64,000 nt of DNA from an uncultured Pelagibacteraceae bacterium (GCA_902599625.1 CACKGF010000003.1:118814-182813), one strand, 5' to 3'; counted from the first letter of the stretch, positions 52,051 through 61,267 are shown. Made by a program: numbers and translations. The notes: generated by a model from the letters alone, not told the origin.

Positions 52051-53217
52051 TTAAGCACTCCTATATAACTTAGTCATTACAAATTCCTTATGGCCTAGTG
52101 CCTCAGCACAAGTTAGTCTTCCATTTGCAACTTTAATAGTTGATTTAATCAATTCGTCACCAGCCTGATCAAGATTCATTTCTCTTGATAATATTTTTGA
52201 AACATCAACATCAATATGTTCACTCATAGTTTTTGCAGTTAACGGATTAGCTGTAAGCTTAATTACTGGCTCAATAGGATTGCCAATTATGTTTCCTTGG
52301 CCAGTTGGAAATAAATGAATATTAAAACCTCCAGCAGCTTGAAGAGTAACACACTCAGCAGCAGCTGATGATGTATCCATAAAATACAATCCTTTTCCTT
52401 TAGTTGGTTCCTCCGCTGGTTCTAATACATCTATAAACTTTCTAGAACCTATTTTTTGAAAATTTCCAAAAGCCTTTTCTTCAATTGTGGTAAGACCCCC
52501 AGCAATATTCCCTGCCGTTGGTTGACTTTCTGACAAATCATTTGTTGCTTCTTTTAAAATAAAATCATTGTATGAACTCCAAGTTTTCATAAACTTATCT
52601 TGAGCTTCTTTTGTTTTACCACGTTTTGCACACACTGTTTCAGCTCCAGTTAATTCTGATGTCTCACCAAAACATAAATGTACTCCAAGTGGCTCAAGTT
52701 TATCCATTAAATTTCCAACAGTAGGATTAGATGCGAGCCCTGAAGTTGTATCAGACTCTCCACATTTTACTGATATCCATAAATCACTTATTGGACATTC
52801 CTCTCTTTGTTTTTCGGATGCCCACATTGAAAATTCTTGAGCTTTTTTTGAAACTTTTGCAATCGTGTCGATATCACCAACACCTTCTATACTAAAACCC
52901 TCAACTGGTTTTCCAGTTTTTGCGATTGCATCAACAATTCTTTTGGTCCATTTAGGTTCAATACCAATTACAATTACAGCAGCTACATTTGGATTTCTAC
53001 CTGTTCCAATCATTGTTCTAAAATGAAGTTCTAAGTCCGCTCCAAATTGTAATCTGCCATATGAGTGTGGGAGTGCTATTGTACCTTTAATATTATTAGC
53101 AACTGCTTCAGCACAAGCATTCGAAATATCATCTACTGGAAGAATGATTACATGATTTCTTGTTCCCGCTCTCCCGTTTTCTCTTTTAAAACCTAAAAAA
53201 CTTTCTGGAATTTTCAT
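52051..53217 (-). CDS. suyB: (2R)-sulfolactate sulfo-lyase beta subunit, SuyB-like
   Basis: The 388-residue product is of the UxaA/altronate-dehydratase C-terminal family: [19 protein letters not shown], then [61 protein letters not shown], and [21 protein letters not shown]. The same fold serves altronate/galactarate dehydratases and SuyB. Placement next to a SAF-domain partner, and opposite xsc, favours SuyB, which splits sulfolactate to pyruvate and sulfite. It starts 1 nt after suyA's stop region, so they are co-translated. Confidence 0.82.
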   Translation of the reverse strand: MKIPESFLGFKRENGRAGTRNHVIILPVDDISNACAEAVANNIKGTIALPHSYGRLQFGADLELHFRTMIGTGRNPNVAAVIVIGIEPKWTKRIVDAIAKTGKPVEGFSIEGVGDIDTIAKVSKKAQEFSMWASEKQREECPISDLWISVKCGESDTTSGLASNPTVGNLMDKLEPLGVHLCFGETSELTGAETVCAKRGKTKEAQDKFMKTWSSYNDFILKEATNDLSESQPTAGNIAGGLTTIEEKAFGNFQKIGSRKFIDVLEPAEEPTKGKGLYFMDTSSAAAECVTLQAAGGFNIHLFPTGQGNIIGNPIEPVIKLTANPLTAKTMSEHIDVDVSKILSREMNLDQAGDELIKSTIKVANGRLTCAEALGHKEFVMTKLYRSA

Positions 53218-53218
53218 C

Positions 53219-53506
53219 TTACCACTTTTTTGTTTTTACATTATGGACGTGAACATGATCGCCTTTTTTAATTGATTTGACAACCTTTCCTATATCATGC
53301 CCATATTTGATTATAGTGTCGCCTTCTTTAAGATCTTGTAATGCTATTTTATGGCCCAACGGTATTTCAGCCTCAGATTTTACTTTAGATGAAGAGTCGT
53401 CTTCCATTATCCAGCATCCACAATCTTGTCCTTTAGTGACTTTTTCGATGACAATTACACCAACATTGTCTTTTTTATCGTGTATAATTATATCTGTTTT
53501 AGCCAT
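53219..53506 (-). CDS. suyA: (2R)-sulfolactate sulfo-lyase alpha subunit, SuyA-like
   Basis: The 95-residue product is an SAF-domain protein: [20 protein letters not shown] at the N-terminus, [20 protein letters not shown] in the middle with the conserved H-K-x-A-x-x-x-L, and [20 protein letters not shown]. It is the small subunit of the SuyAB lyase. The ATG lies 80 nt from the start of the divergent xsc gene with an inverted repeat in between that could be an operator for both. Confidence 0.85.
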   Translation of the reverse strand: MAKTDIIIHDKKDNVGVIVIEKVTKGQDCGCWIMEDDSSSKVKSEAEIPLGHKIALQDLKEGDTIIKYGHDIGKVVKSIKKGDHVHVHNVKTKKW

Positions 53507-53515
53507 TGTGACGAT

Positions 53516-53539
53516 TTCTTAGTAGAAACTTGCTAAGAA
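53516..53539. promoter_or_regulatory. Inverted repeat between suyA and xsc
   Basis: TTCTTAG (53516-53522) and CTAAGAA (53533-53539) form a perfect 7-bp dyad with a 10-nt spacer in the 80-nt divergent gap. The spacing would place the half-sites on the same face at about 1.6 turns. It is a candidate operator for joint control of suyAB and xsc. Confidence 0.4.
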
Positions 53540-53586
53540 TTTATATATTAATCATGCGATTGCAAACAAAATTGTAGAGAATTTTT

Positions 53587-55368
53587 ATGACCAAAATGAC
53601 CACGGAAGAAGCTTTTATCAAAGTTCTTCAAATGCATGGTGTTGAGCATGCATTTGGAATTATTGGTTCTGCCTTTATGCCCATTTCAGATTTATTTACA
53701 AAAGCTGGAATAACTTTTTGGGATGTTGCTCACGAAACTAACGGAGGCTTAATCGCAGATGGTTACACTCGAGCAACTGGAAAAATGTCAATGGTGATCG
53801 CTCAAAATGGTCCGGGCATCACTGGTCTAGTTACTCCTATTAAAACAGCTTATTGGAACCATACACCTTTATTGCTTGTGACACCACAAGCTGCAAATAA
53901 AACTATGGGTCAAGGTGGTTTTCAAGAAGTGGAACAAATGAACTTATTTAAAGACATGGTTTGTTATCAAGAAGAAGTCAGAGATCCATCAAGGATGGCT
54001 GAAGTATTAAATAGAGTAATTGAAAAGGCTTTAAGAGGATCTGCACCAGCACAAATAAATGTACCAAGAGATTATTGGACACAAGTTATTGATATAGAAC
54101 TTCCACCTATTGTAAGATTTGAAAGACAAGGTGGTGGAAAAGATTCAATTGAAAGAGCCTCAAATTTATTATCAAAAGCAAAGTTTCCTGTAATTCTATC
54201 AGGTGCAGGAGTAGTCATTGGTGGAGCGATTGAAGAATGCAAAAAATTAGCAGAGAAATTAGATGCGCCAGTTTGTAATGGTTATCAGCACAATGATAGC
54301 TTTCCAGGAAGTCATCCTCTGTCTGTTGGACCTTTAGGTTACAACGGTTCGAAAGCAGCCATGGAATTAATTTCAAAGGCTGATGTTGTTCTTGCATTAG
54401 GAACGAGATTAAATCCTTTTTCAACTTTACCAGGTTATGGTATCGACTACTGGCCAAAAAATGCAACGATAATTCAAGTAGATATGAACCCAGACAGAAT
54501 AGGTTTAACAAAAAAAGTTACAGTAGGAATATGTGGAGATGCAAAGCAGGTTGCGCAACAAATTTATGATAAACTTTCATCTGATGCTGGTAATTCGGGT
54601 CGAGACGAGAGAAAAAATTTAATTCATAAAACTAAATCTGCTTGGCTACAAACTTTAGCTGGGCTCGATCATGAAGAAGATGATCCTGGAACAGTTTGGA
54701 ATAAAGAAGCAAGAGAAAGAGATAAAGACAGAATGTCTCCAAGACAAGCATGGAGGGCGATACAGGATGCACTACCTAAAGATGCAATAATTTCGAGTGA
54801 TATTGGAAATAACTGTGCGATTGGAAATGCTTATCCAACTTTTGAAAAAGGTCGAAAGTATTTAGCACCAGGTTTATTTGGACCGTGTGGTTATGGATTT
54901 CCAGCAATTTTAGGTGCAAAAATTGGATGTCCGGATACACCAGTTATTGGTTTTGCTGGTGATGGTGCCTTTGGAATAAGCATGAATGAAATGAGCTCTT
55001 GCGCAAGAGAAGAGTGGCCAGCTATTACCATGGTTATATTTAGAAATTATCAATGGGGTGCTGAAAAAAGAAATTCTATATTGTGGTTTGATGATAACTT
55101 TGTTGGAACTGAACTTGATCCGAAACTGAGTTATGCAAAAGTTGCTAACGCATGTGGCTTAAAAGGTGTCACATGTAAAACAATGGAAGAAACAACCAAA
55201 GCGATTAAACAATCTTGCGAGGATCAAAAAAAAGGAATTACCACTTTCATAGAAATTATTCTAAATCAAGAATTAGGCGAGCCGTTCAGAAGAGATGCAA
55301 TGAAAAAACCAGTTGAGGTCGCTGGTATTCAAAAAAAAGATATGAAACCTCAAAAATCATTAATTTAA
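53587..55368 (+). CDS. xsc: Sulfoacetaldehyde acetyltransferase
   Basis: The 593-residue thiamine-diphosphate enzyme matches Xsc: EHAFGIIGSAFMPISDLF, DVAHETNGGLIADGYTRATG with the catalytic Glu equivalent region, QNGPGITGLVTPIKTAYWNH, then PCGYGFPAILGAKIGCPDTP and FAGDGAFGISMNEMSSCARE, the GDG-x(n)-N ThDP/Mg motif (here with FRNYQWGAEKRN). It converts sulfoacetaldehyde and phosphate to acetyl phosphate plus sulfite. Other ThDP family members (acetolactate synthase) are less likely given the SAFMPISD pattern. The next gene overlaps closely (TTG 2 nt on). Confidence 0.93.
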   Translation: MTKMTTEEAFIKVLQMHGVEHAFGIIGSAFMPISDLFTKAGITFWDVAHETNGGLIADGYTRATGKMSMVIAQNGPGITGLVTPIKTAYWNHTPLLLVTPQAANKTMGQGGFQEVEQMNLFKDMVCYQEEVRDPSRMAEVLNRVIEKALRGSAPAQINVPRDYWTQVIDIELPPIVRFERQGGGKDSIERASNLLSKAKFPVILSGAGVVIGGAIEECKKLAEKLDAPVCNGYQHNDSFPGSHPLSVGPLGYNGSKAAMELISKADVVLALGTRLNPFSTLPGYGIDYWPKNATIIQVDMNPDRIGLTKKVTVGICGDAKQVAQQIYDKLSSDAGNSGRDERKNLIHKTKSAWLQTLAGLDHEEDDPGTVWNKEARERDKDRMSPRQAWRAIQDALPKDAIISSDIGNNCAIGNAYPTFEKGRKYLAPGLFGPCGYGFPAILGAKIGCPDTPVIGFAGDGAFGISMNEMSSCAREEWPAITMVIFRNYQWGAEKRNSILWFDDNFVGTELDPKLSYAKVANACGLKGVTCKTMEETTKAIKQSCEDQKKGITTFIEIILNQELGEPFRRDAMKKPVEVAGIQKKDMKPQKSLI

Positions 55369-55369
55369 T

Positions 55370-55759
55370 TTGAAAAATACAGAAATAAAAATTGGTTCTA
55401 ATAAAAGTTTTGGAATAGTTTTTTTTATAGTCTTTTTATTAATTGCACTTTATCCTTTAATAAATAATGACGACTTAAGGATATGGTCCTTGATTATTGC
55501 GATAATTTTTTTGATTTTGGGACTGATAAACTCTAAAGTTTTGACACCTTTAAATAAACTTTGGTTTAAGTTCGGATTGTTGTTAGGAAAAGTAATATCA
55601 CCAATAATAATGGGTATAATATTTTTTTTGGTAGTCACTCCTACCGCTTTAATAATGAGAATAATTGGCAAAGATCTACTAAACTTAAAATTTAATAATA
55701 AAAAATCTTATTGGATTGAAAAAACAGGTCCAAAGAGTAAAATGAAAAATCAATTTTGA
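55370..55759 (+). CDS. SxtJ-family membrane protein
   Basis: The 129-residue product has three or four membrane helices and the SxtJ pattern: FGIVFFIVFLLIALYPL, LTPLNKLWFKFGLLLGKVISP with the conserved P-L-N-x-x-W, and VTPTALIMRIIGKDLL, with a K-rich end. SxtJ proteins accompany carbamoyltransferases and DUF5989 peptides in many cluster types, with no defined activity. The start TTG at 55370 is 1 nt after the xsc stop. It is followed immediately by the DUF5989 gene. Confidence 0.8.
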   Translation: MKNTEIKIGSNKSFGIVFFIVFLLIALYPLINNDDLRIWSLIIAIIFLILGLINSKVLTPLNKLWFKFGLLLGKVISPIIMGIIFFLVVTPTALIMRIIGKDLLNLKFNNKKSYWIEKTGPKSKMKNQF

Positions 55760-55760
55760 T

Positions 55761-55910
55761 ATGAGTTTTATAAAAGAGTTTTGGGAATTTTTAAGAGTTA
55801 GAAAAAAATACTGGCTTTTGCCAATTATATTAGTTCTTGTTTTATTTGGAGGATTAATTGTATTAACACAAGGTTCTGCAGTAGCACCGTTTATTTATAC
55901 AATTTTTTAA
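55761..55910 (+). CDS. DUF5989 single-pass membrane protein, 49 residues
   Basis: A short frame from ATG 55761 to TAA 55908-55910. The peptide begins with the DUF5989 amphipathic helix SFIKEFWEFLRVRKKYWLLP, followed by a membrane helix IILVLVLFGGLIVLTQGS, and ends APFIYTIF; this is the usual pattern of the family found next to SxtJ and NodU/SxtI-type carbamoyltransferases. Start and stop fit between its neighbours with 1 nt on each side, so co-translation is likely. Confidence 0.8.
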   Translation: MSFIKEFWEFLRVRKKYWLLPIILVLVLFGGLIVLTQGSAVAPFIYTIF

Positions 55911-55911
55911 A

Positions 55912-57747
55912 GTGAAATCAATTTTAGGTATCTCTGCATTTTACCATGATAGTGCAGCTAGTCTTTTAAAAGATGGGAAAATTATAGCGGCAGCTCAAGA
56001 AGAGAGATTTACCAGAAAAAAACATGATCCAAGCTATCCCTATCATGCAATAGAATTCGTTTTGAAATATGCAAACCTGAGATTAAGTGAAGTAGACCAA
56101 ATTGTTTTTTTTGAAAAACCATTTTTAAAATTTGAGAGACTATTGGAAACTTATGTTGCTTTTGCACCACGCGGTTTTATTTCATTCGCCAAGGCTATGC
56201 CACTATGGATCAAAGAAAAACTTTTTCAAAAAAATTTCCTATTTAATAAACTAAAAGTTCATGACAAAGATTATAAATCGGATCAAAATATTTTTTTTTC
56301 TGATCATCATCTAAGTCATGCAGCAAGTGCTTTTTTTCCATCTCCCTTTAAAGAAGCAGTGGTTCTAACCGCAGATGGTGTTGGTGAATGGGCAACTACC
56401 ACTGTAGCAGTTGGAAAAGAAAATAACTTAGAAATAAAAAAGGAAATTCATTTTCCACATTCTCTTGGACTACTCTATTCTGCATTTACTTATTACACAG
56501 GTTTTAAAGTTAATAGTGGAGAATATAAGTTAATGGGTTTAGCACCATATGGGGAACCTATTTATGAAGATAAGATTAAAAAGTTAGTTGATATTAAAGA
56601 AGATGGAACTTTTAGATTAGATCAAAAGTATTTTAATTATGCAACTGGTCTTACAATGACCAATGATAAATTTGATGATTTATTTGGTCAAAAACCACGA
56701 GATCCTCGAAATGAAAAAATTACTCAATTCCATATGGATATAGCTGCCTCTATTCAAAAAATAACAGAAGAGATAATGATAAAATTAGCTAAATCTATAC
56801 GTAAAGATTATGGTATTAAAAATTTATGTTTAGCTGGAGGTGTAGCATTAAATTGTGTTGCTAACGGTAAAATTCTTAAAGAAAAGATTTTTGATAATAT
56901 TTGGATTCAGCCTGCAGCAGGGGATGCCGGAGGCTCTTTAGGAGCAGCATTAGCACTTTGGTATATCGAACAGGGCAATAAAAGAGATATAAATTTAAAT
57001 GATGATATGAAAGGTTCTTATTTGGGACCAGAGTTTACCGAAGAAGAGATTGAAAAAGAACTTAAATCAATTGGCGCTAATTACGAAAAGTTGAATTATG
57101 AGGATTTAATAAGCAAAACTTCTGAATTTCTATCAAATGAAAAAGCTATTGGATGGTTTCAGGGAAGAATGGAATTTGGCCCAAGAGCATTGGGTGGCAG
57201 ATCTATATTAGGTGACGCAAGATCTGACAAGATGCAAAAAAATTTAAATTTAAAAGTAAAATATAGAGAAAGCTTCAGACCTTTTGCTCCCTCAGTTTTA
57301 AGAGAAGATTTAAAAGAGTGGTTTGATATGAATGTTGAAAGCCCTTACATGTTACTAGTTGCATTTATAGATTCAGACAAAAAAATTGAAATGACTAGAG
57401 AACAAAAAAAACTTTTTGGTATAGATAAACTAAACTTGAGGAGATCTCACATTCCAGCTGTTACACATGTCGATTACTCTGCAAGAGTTCAAACAGTAAA
57501 TAAAAAAAATAATAAGCGATATTATGATTTAATATTTAAATTTAAGGAAAAGACAGGATGCCCGGTTGTTGTAAATACTTCGTTTAATGTGAGAGGAGAA
57601 CCAATTGTATGCACACCGACTGATGCATTTAATTGTTTTATGGGAACAGAATTAGATTACCTTGTAATTGGAAATTGTATTTTAGATAAAAAAAAACAGA
57701 ATTCAAAGTTAAGAAAAGATTATACAAAGAAATTTGAGCATGATTAG
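55912..57747 (+). CDS. NodU/SxtI-type carbamoyltransferase
   Basis: The 611-residue product has an N-terminal ASKHA-like domain (LGISAFYHDSAASLLKDG, AAQEERFTRKKHDPSYP, DHHLSHAASAFFPSPF with the metal-binding His pair, VVLTADGVGEW) and a C-terminal YrdC-like carbamoyltransferase domain (IGWFQGRMEFGPRALGGRSI, FRPFAPSVL, VNTSFNVRGEPIVCTP). It transfers a carbamoyl group from carbamoyl phosphate to a sugar or other hydroxyl. A GTG start at 55912 lies 1 nt after the DUF5989 stop. Substrate unknown; cell-surface glycan or small molecule are both possible. Confidence 0.88.
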   Translation: MKSILGISAFYHDSAASLLKDGKIIAAAQEERFTRKKHDPSYPYHAIEFVLKYANLRLSEVDQIVFFEKPFLKFERLLETYVAFAPRGFISFAKAMPLWIKEKLFQKNFLFNKLKVHDKDYKSDQNIFFSDHHLSHAASAFFPSPFKEAVVLTADGVGEWATTTVAVGKENNLEIKKEIHFPHSLGLLYSAFTYYTGFKVNSGEYKLMGLAPYGEPIYEDKIKKLVDIKEDGTFRLDQKYFNYATGLTMTNDKFDDLFGQKPRDPRNEKITQFHMDIAASIQKITEEIMIKLAKSIRKDYGIKNLCLAGGVALNCVANGKILKEKIFDNIWIQPAAGDAGGSLGAALALWYIEQGNKRDINLNDDMKGSYLGPEFTEEEIEKELKSIGANYEKLNYEDLISKTSEFLSNEKAIGWFQGRMEFGPRALGGRSILGDARSDKMQKNLNLKVKYRESFRPFAPSVLREDLKEWFDMNVESPYMLLVAFIDSDKKIEMTREQKKLFGIDKLNLRRSHIPAVTHVDYSARVQTVNKKNNKRYYDLIFKFKEKTGCPVVVNTSFNVRGEPIVCTPTDAFNCFMGTELDYLVIGNCILDKKKQNSKLRKDYTKKFEHD

Positions 57748-57796
57748 AGACAAATTTGTGCATTTTAAATATTTTTTTTTCAATTAAATTAATTAA

Positions 57797-58258
57797 ATGA
57801 ATTTTTCTAAAAGAAACTTTATTAAACTCTTTAGTCTAAGCACTTTATTTGTTTTAACAAATTTTAAATATTTATTTGCTGCTACAAAAAAAATTATAAA
57901 TCAAAATCTTACAAACCAACAAAAAGATATTATGTTTAATCAGGGAACTGAAAGGGCCTTTACAAGTTCTTTATTAAATGAAAAAAGAAAAGGCACTTAT
58001 CATTGCGCAAACTGTGGGGCCTTACTATTTGACTCAACTGCAAAGTATGACAGCGGAACTGGTTGGCCATCTTTCACAGAGGCAGTTCCAGGAGCCTTTA
58101 ATACAAAGGTAGATTATTCTTTTGGAATGAAAAGAATTGAATATCATTGTGCAAATTGTGGAGCACACCATGGTCATGTATTTGCTGATGGTCCAGGTAA
58201 AACTGGCAAGAGATTCTGTAATAATGGTCTTTGTTTAATCTTTAAACCGTCTCAATAA
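57797..58258 (+). CDS. msrB: Peptide methionine-R-sulfoxide reductase MsrB, exported
   Basis: The 153-residue product has an N-terminal signal with a KRNFIKLF stretch, a twin-arginine-like start lacking the second Arg, followed by a hydrophobic segment. The MsrB domain carries zinc ligands HCANCG twice, the DSGTGWPSFTEAV loop and the nucleophile Cys in RFCNNGLCLIFKP. It reduces methionine-R-sulfoxide. Together with the exported MsrA at 6619 it would repair envelope proteins. It overlaps the next gene's start by 1 nt. Confidence 0.92.
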   Translation: MNFSKRNFIKLFSLSTLFVLTNFKYLFAATKKIINQNLTNQQKDIMFNQGTERAFTSSLLNEKRKGTYHCANCGALLFDSTAKYDSGTGWPSFTEAVPGAFNTKVDYSFGMKRIEYHCANCGAHHGHVFADGPGKTGKRFCNNGLCLIFKPSQ

Positions 58259-59229
58259 TGTTAGATTATTGCATTATCGGATCTGGTATCTCTGGATCTA
58301 CAATTGCTAATTACTTAAAGAAAAATTATTCAATTAAAGTTTTTGATAAAGCTAGAGGTGTTGGGGGTAGAAGTTCTTTCAAAAGGTATAAAGGCAATAT
58401 AGGTTTTGACCACGGTCTTCAATATTTATCCCCCAGATCAAAGGAATTTAAATCTTTTACCAATAAACTTATCAAAAAAAAGGTTCTAAAACATTGGAGG
58501 GGAAATCATGAATTTTTAAATCAGAAAGTCAAAAGAGACAAAAAACACACTAAGCTAATTGGCGTTAAAGGAAATAACGATATAAGTAAATTTTTATTAA
58601 AAAAAATTAGTTGTAATTTTCAATCAGAACTATCTGAAATAAAAAGACAAAAAGATTATTGGTGTCTTAGATTTAAAGATAATAAGCATATTTATTCAAG
58701 AAATTTAATATTATCAATTCCTTTTCCACAAGCAAAAAAACTTTCATCTAAATTCGTTAAAACAAAACTTTTTAAAAATAAAGTAATAATGAATTCAAGT
58801 CTCACAGTTTTACTTATGACCAACAAAACAGAAATTAAAGCGAGCAGTTTTTTTACCAATGACAAAGTTTTAGGATGGGTTTCTAAAGAAAATTCAAAAA
58901 AAAGATTTAAATGTAATAAAGACTTATGGGTACTTCAAAGTACATTTGAATATGGAAAAAAACATACTGATAACTACAGAAATAAAAAAAAATTTTACAC
59001 AAATGTTTTAATCAATAAATTTAAAAAACTCACAAAAATTAAAATCAGAAAGATATATTTCACCCATATACATGGGTGGAAATATTCTTCTAATTCAAAA
59101 CCTTTAAACATACAAAGTTACTGGGATAAAAAAATTGGTCTTGGATTTTGTGGTGATTGGTTTGGAGGCCCTAGACTTGAAAATGGATGGTTGAGTGCCA
59201 CCGATCTATATAATAAAATAAGTGAATAA
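58258..59229 (+). CDS. Renalase-like FAD amine oxidoreductase
   Basis: The 323-residue product has an N-terminal FAD-binding Rossmann motif CIIGSGISGSTIANYLK and VFDKARGVGGRSSFKRY, the GxGGR dinucleotide-binding segment of renalase/amine oxidase-like proteins, then IGFDHGLQYLSPRSKEF and a C-terminal HGWKYSSNSKPL with GLGFCGDWFGGPRLENGWLS for flavin binding. The family oxidises dihydropyridines or related reduced cofactors. It overlaps msrB by 1 nt and the next frame by a few bases. Substrate unknown. Confidence 0.75.
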   Translation: MLDYCIIGSGISGSTIANYLKKNYSIKVFDKARGVGGRSSFKRYKGNIGFDHGLQYLSPRSKEFKSFTNKLIKKKVLKHWRGNHEFLNQKVKRDKKHTKLIGVKGNNDISKFLLKKISCNFQSELSEIKRQKDYWCLRFKDNKHIYSRNLILSIPFPQAKKLSSKFVKTKLFKNKVIMNSSLTVLLMTNKTEIKASSFFTNDKVLGWVSKENSKKRFKCNKDLWVLQSTFEYGKKHTDNYRNKKKFYTNVLINKFKKLTKIKIRKIYFTHIHGWKYSSNSKPLNIQSYWDKKIGLGFCGDWFGGPRLENGWLSATDLYNKISE

Positions 59230-59233
59230 AACA

Positions 59234-60028
59234 ATGTCCGGAAAAATCTTAATATTTACGGATTTAGATGGAACCTTGCTTAACAGAGATACGTTTGAAT
59301 TTGGGACCATTAAAAAATATATTAAATATTTATTATCTAAAAACATTTCCATAATACCCAATTCAAGCAAAACAGAGTCTGAAATTTTAGAATTTAATAA
59401 TGAATTAGGGGAGGATTTACCCTTTATTTCAGAAAATGGTGCGGCCGTCCACAACATGGATCTTATTAATCAAAGTTTACCAAAAAAAATTATCTTAAGT
59501 AGAGAAAAAAATGAGTTATTAAAAATTTTTAAATCAAAAATAAATGATAAACTTATCTCTAAATGTAAATTTGTTCTGAGTCTTAAAGAAAGTGAAAAAT
59601 CAAAAATATTTGGGTTATCTGGGAAAAAATTAAGTTCTGCATTAAAAAGAGAGTTTTCAATTCCTATTTTATTTGAGGGTAACAAAAATGAGAAAATTAA
59701 TTTATCTAAATTGATAAAAGATAGTGGTCTAACTCTTCAAGATGGTGGTAGAGTTACAAACTTATGTGATAATGTAAGCAAAGCATTAGCAATGAAAAAC
59801 GTCATAAGAATTTTTAGAAAAACAGAAAAACAAAATTTATCAGTAATTGGCGTAGGTGATAATCTTAACGATTTAGAGATGCTTAAAAATTGCGATATAG
59901 CTTGTTTAGTATTTAATGACAAATTTAAATTAGAAAGAATTAATATTGATAACTGCCTTGTTTCAAAAAAACCTGCACCGGAGGGCTGGCAAGAGGTTGT
60001 CAATTTGGCGCTGGATAAAATTAAATAA
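59234..60028 (+). CDS. HAD phosphatase, glucosyl/mannosyl-3-phosphoglycerate type
   Basis: The product of 264 residues is a HAD class IIB phosphatase of the MpgP family: LIFTDLDGTLLNRDTFEF with the catalytic DxDGT, IIPNSSKTESEILEFN, FISENGAAVH, and VIGVGDNLNDLEMLKNCD with the metal motif. The family removes phosphate from mannosyl- or glucosyl-3-phosphoglycerate. The next gene encodes a matching synthase, so glucosylglycerate is the probable product. ATG at 59234 is chosen over an in-frame GTG at 59222 that overlaps the renalase-like gene. Confidence 0.85.
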   Translation: MSGKILIFTDLDGTLLNRDTFEFGTIKKYIKYLLSKNISIIPNSSKTESEILEFNNELGEDLPFISENGAAVHNMDLINQSLPKKIILSREKNELLKIFKSKINDKLISKCKFVLSLKESEKSKIFGLSGKKLSSALKREFSIPILFEGNKNEKINLSKLIKDSGLTLQDGGRVTNLCDNVSKALAMKNVIRIFRKTEKQNLSVIGVGDNLNDLEMLKNCDIACLVFNDKFKLERINIDNCLVSKKPAPEGWQEVVNLALDKIK

Positions 60029-60046
60029 TATTACTAATATAATTTT

Positions 60047-61267
60047 ATGGGTGATTTTTCTCAAAATGGAATTGTTTCGACTCTTCATGACTTTAAAACT
60101 AAGTCAACTGAACAAATCGAAAAAGAGTTACTAGAATTTTCAAAAGAAAGAAAAATGGAATTGATATTGCCTTGTCTTTACTCAGAATTAGAAGGAGAGG
60201 CGCTACCAAAAATTGTAAGTGAGATAAGTAAAACAAAATATTTAAATCATATTATCATTGGTCTAGATAAAGCAAATAAAAATCAGGCAAAAGATGCATG
60301 GAAATTTTTTAAAAATCTTAAAACTGATTTTACTATTTTATGGAATGATGGACCAAGACTTCAAAAATTAGATAAAGAACTAAAAGAAAAGAGTTTAGCA
60401 CCAAATCAACCAGGCAAAGGTAGAAATGTTTGGTACTGTTTAGGAATGTCGATTGCAAGAGACACAGCTAGATCAGTTGCGCTCCATGATTGTGATATAA
60501 AAACTTATGATAGAAGGATGCTTGCAAAACTTTTTTACCCAGTTGTAAATCCAGTTTTTAATTTTGAATTTTGCAAAGGTTTCTACCCTAGAATAGCTAA
60601 TGAAAAAATGAATGGAAGAGTTGCAAGACTTCTTGTAGCACCATTGTTGATTGCTTTAGAAAAAACAATCGGCACTAGTGACTATTTAAAATTTATGAAA
60701 TCATTTAAATATCCTTTATCAGGTGAATTTTCATTTAGAAGAAATGTTTTATCTGAATTAAGAATTTCCTCAGATTGGGGTATAGAAGTTGGTGTTTTAT
60801 CTGAAATGCAAAGAAATTTTTCACCAAATAATATTTGCCAAGTTGATTTGGCAGACACATATGATCATAAACATCAGGATCTTTCGTTAGATGATGAAAC
60901 TAAAGGCCTATCTAAAATGTCAATAGACATAATCAAAACATTCATAAAAAAACTAGCAACACAAGGAAATTCATTTAGTAGAGAAACATTTAGATCTTTG
61001 AAGGCCACTTATTATAGATGTGCTTTAGATATGATAGATGCTTATGGAAGTGATGCGACGATGAATGGTCTGAAATTTGATTCTCATAACGAAGAAAAAG
61101 CAGTTGAATTATTTGCAATTAATATAATGAAAGCGGGAGATGATTTTTATGTAAATCCTATGGATACGCCATTTATACCAACATGGAGCAGAGTTAAAAG
61201 TGCTATACCAGATTTTCTAAATAAATTAAAAGAAGCAGTTAGTGAAGATAATAAAGACAACTCTTAA
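60047..61267 (+). CDS. gpgS: Glucosyl-3-phosphoglycerate synthase
   Basis: The 406-residue GT-A enzyme resembles GpgS (GT81): LILPCLYSELEGEALPKI, GPGKGRNVWYCLG-like KGRNVWYCLGMSIARDTAR, LHDCDIKTYDRRML with the DxD metal site, PLSGEFSFRRNVLSELRI, DWGIEVGVLSEMQRNF and DTYDHKHQDLS with the metal-binding His. It joins glucose from NDP-glucose to 3-phosphoglycerate. It follows the phosphatase after 18 nt and overlaps the hydrolase/phosphorylase gene by 1 nt. It acts in the cytosol to make the compatible solute glucosylglycerate. Confidence 0.85.
   Translation: MGDFSQNGIVSTLHDFKTKSTEQIEKELLEFSKERKMELILPCLYSELEGEALPKIVSEISKTKYLNHIIIGLDKANKNQAKDAWKFFKNLKTDFTILWNDGPRLQKLDKELKEKSLAPNQPGKGRNVWYCLGMSIARDTARSVALHDCDIKTYDRRMLAKLFYPVVNPVFNFEFCKGFYPRIANEKMNGRVARLLVAPLLIALEKTIGTSDYLKFMKSFKYPLSGEFSFRRNVLSELRISSDWGIEVGVLSEMQRNFSPNNICQVDLADTYDHKHQDLSLDDETKGLSKMSIDIIKTFIKKLATQGNSFSRETFRSLKATYYRCALDMIDAYGSDATMNGLKFDSHNEEKAVELFAINIMKAGDDFYVNPMDTPFIPTWSRVKSAIPDFLNKLKEAVSEDNKDNS

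Noticed and set aside
52051..53506. Altronate/galactarate dehydratase (UxaA) annotation
   Set aside because: The fold is shared, but the split into a 95-residue SAF subunit and a large subunit, next to xsc, apr and a TauE exporter and without any uronate genes, fits SuyAB better. The alternative is kept in the evidence.
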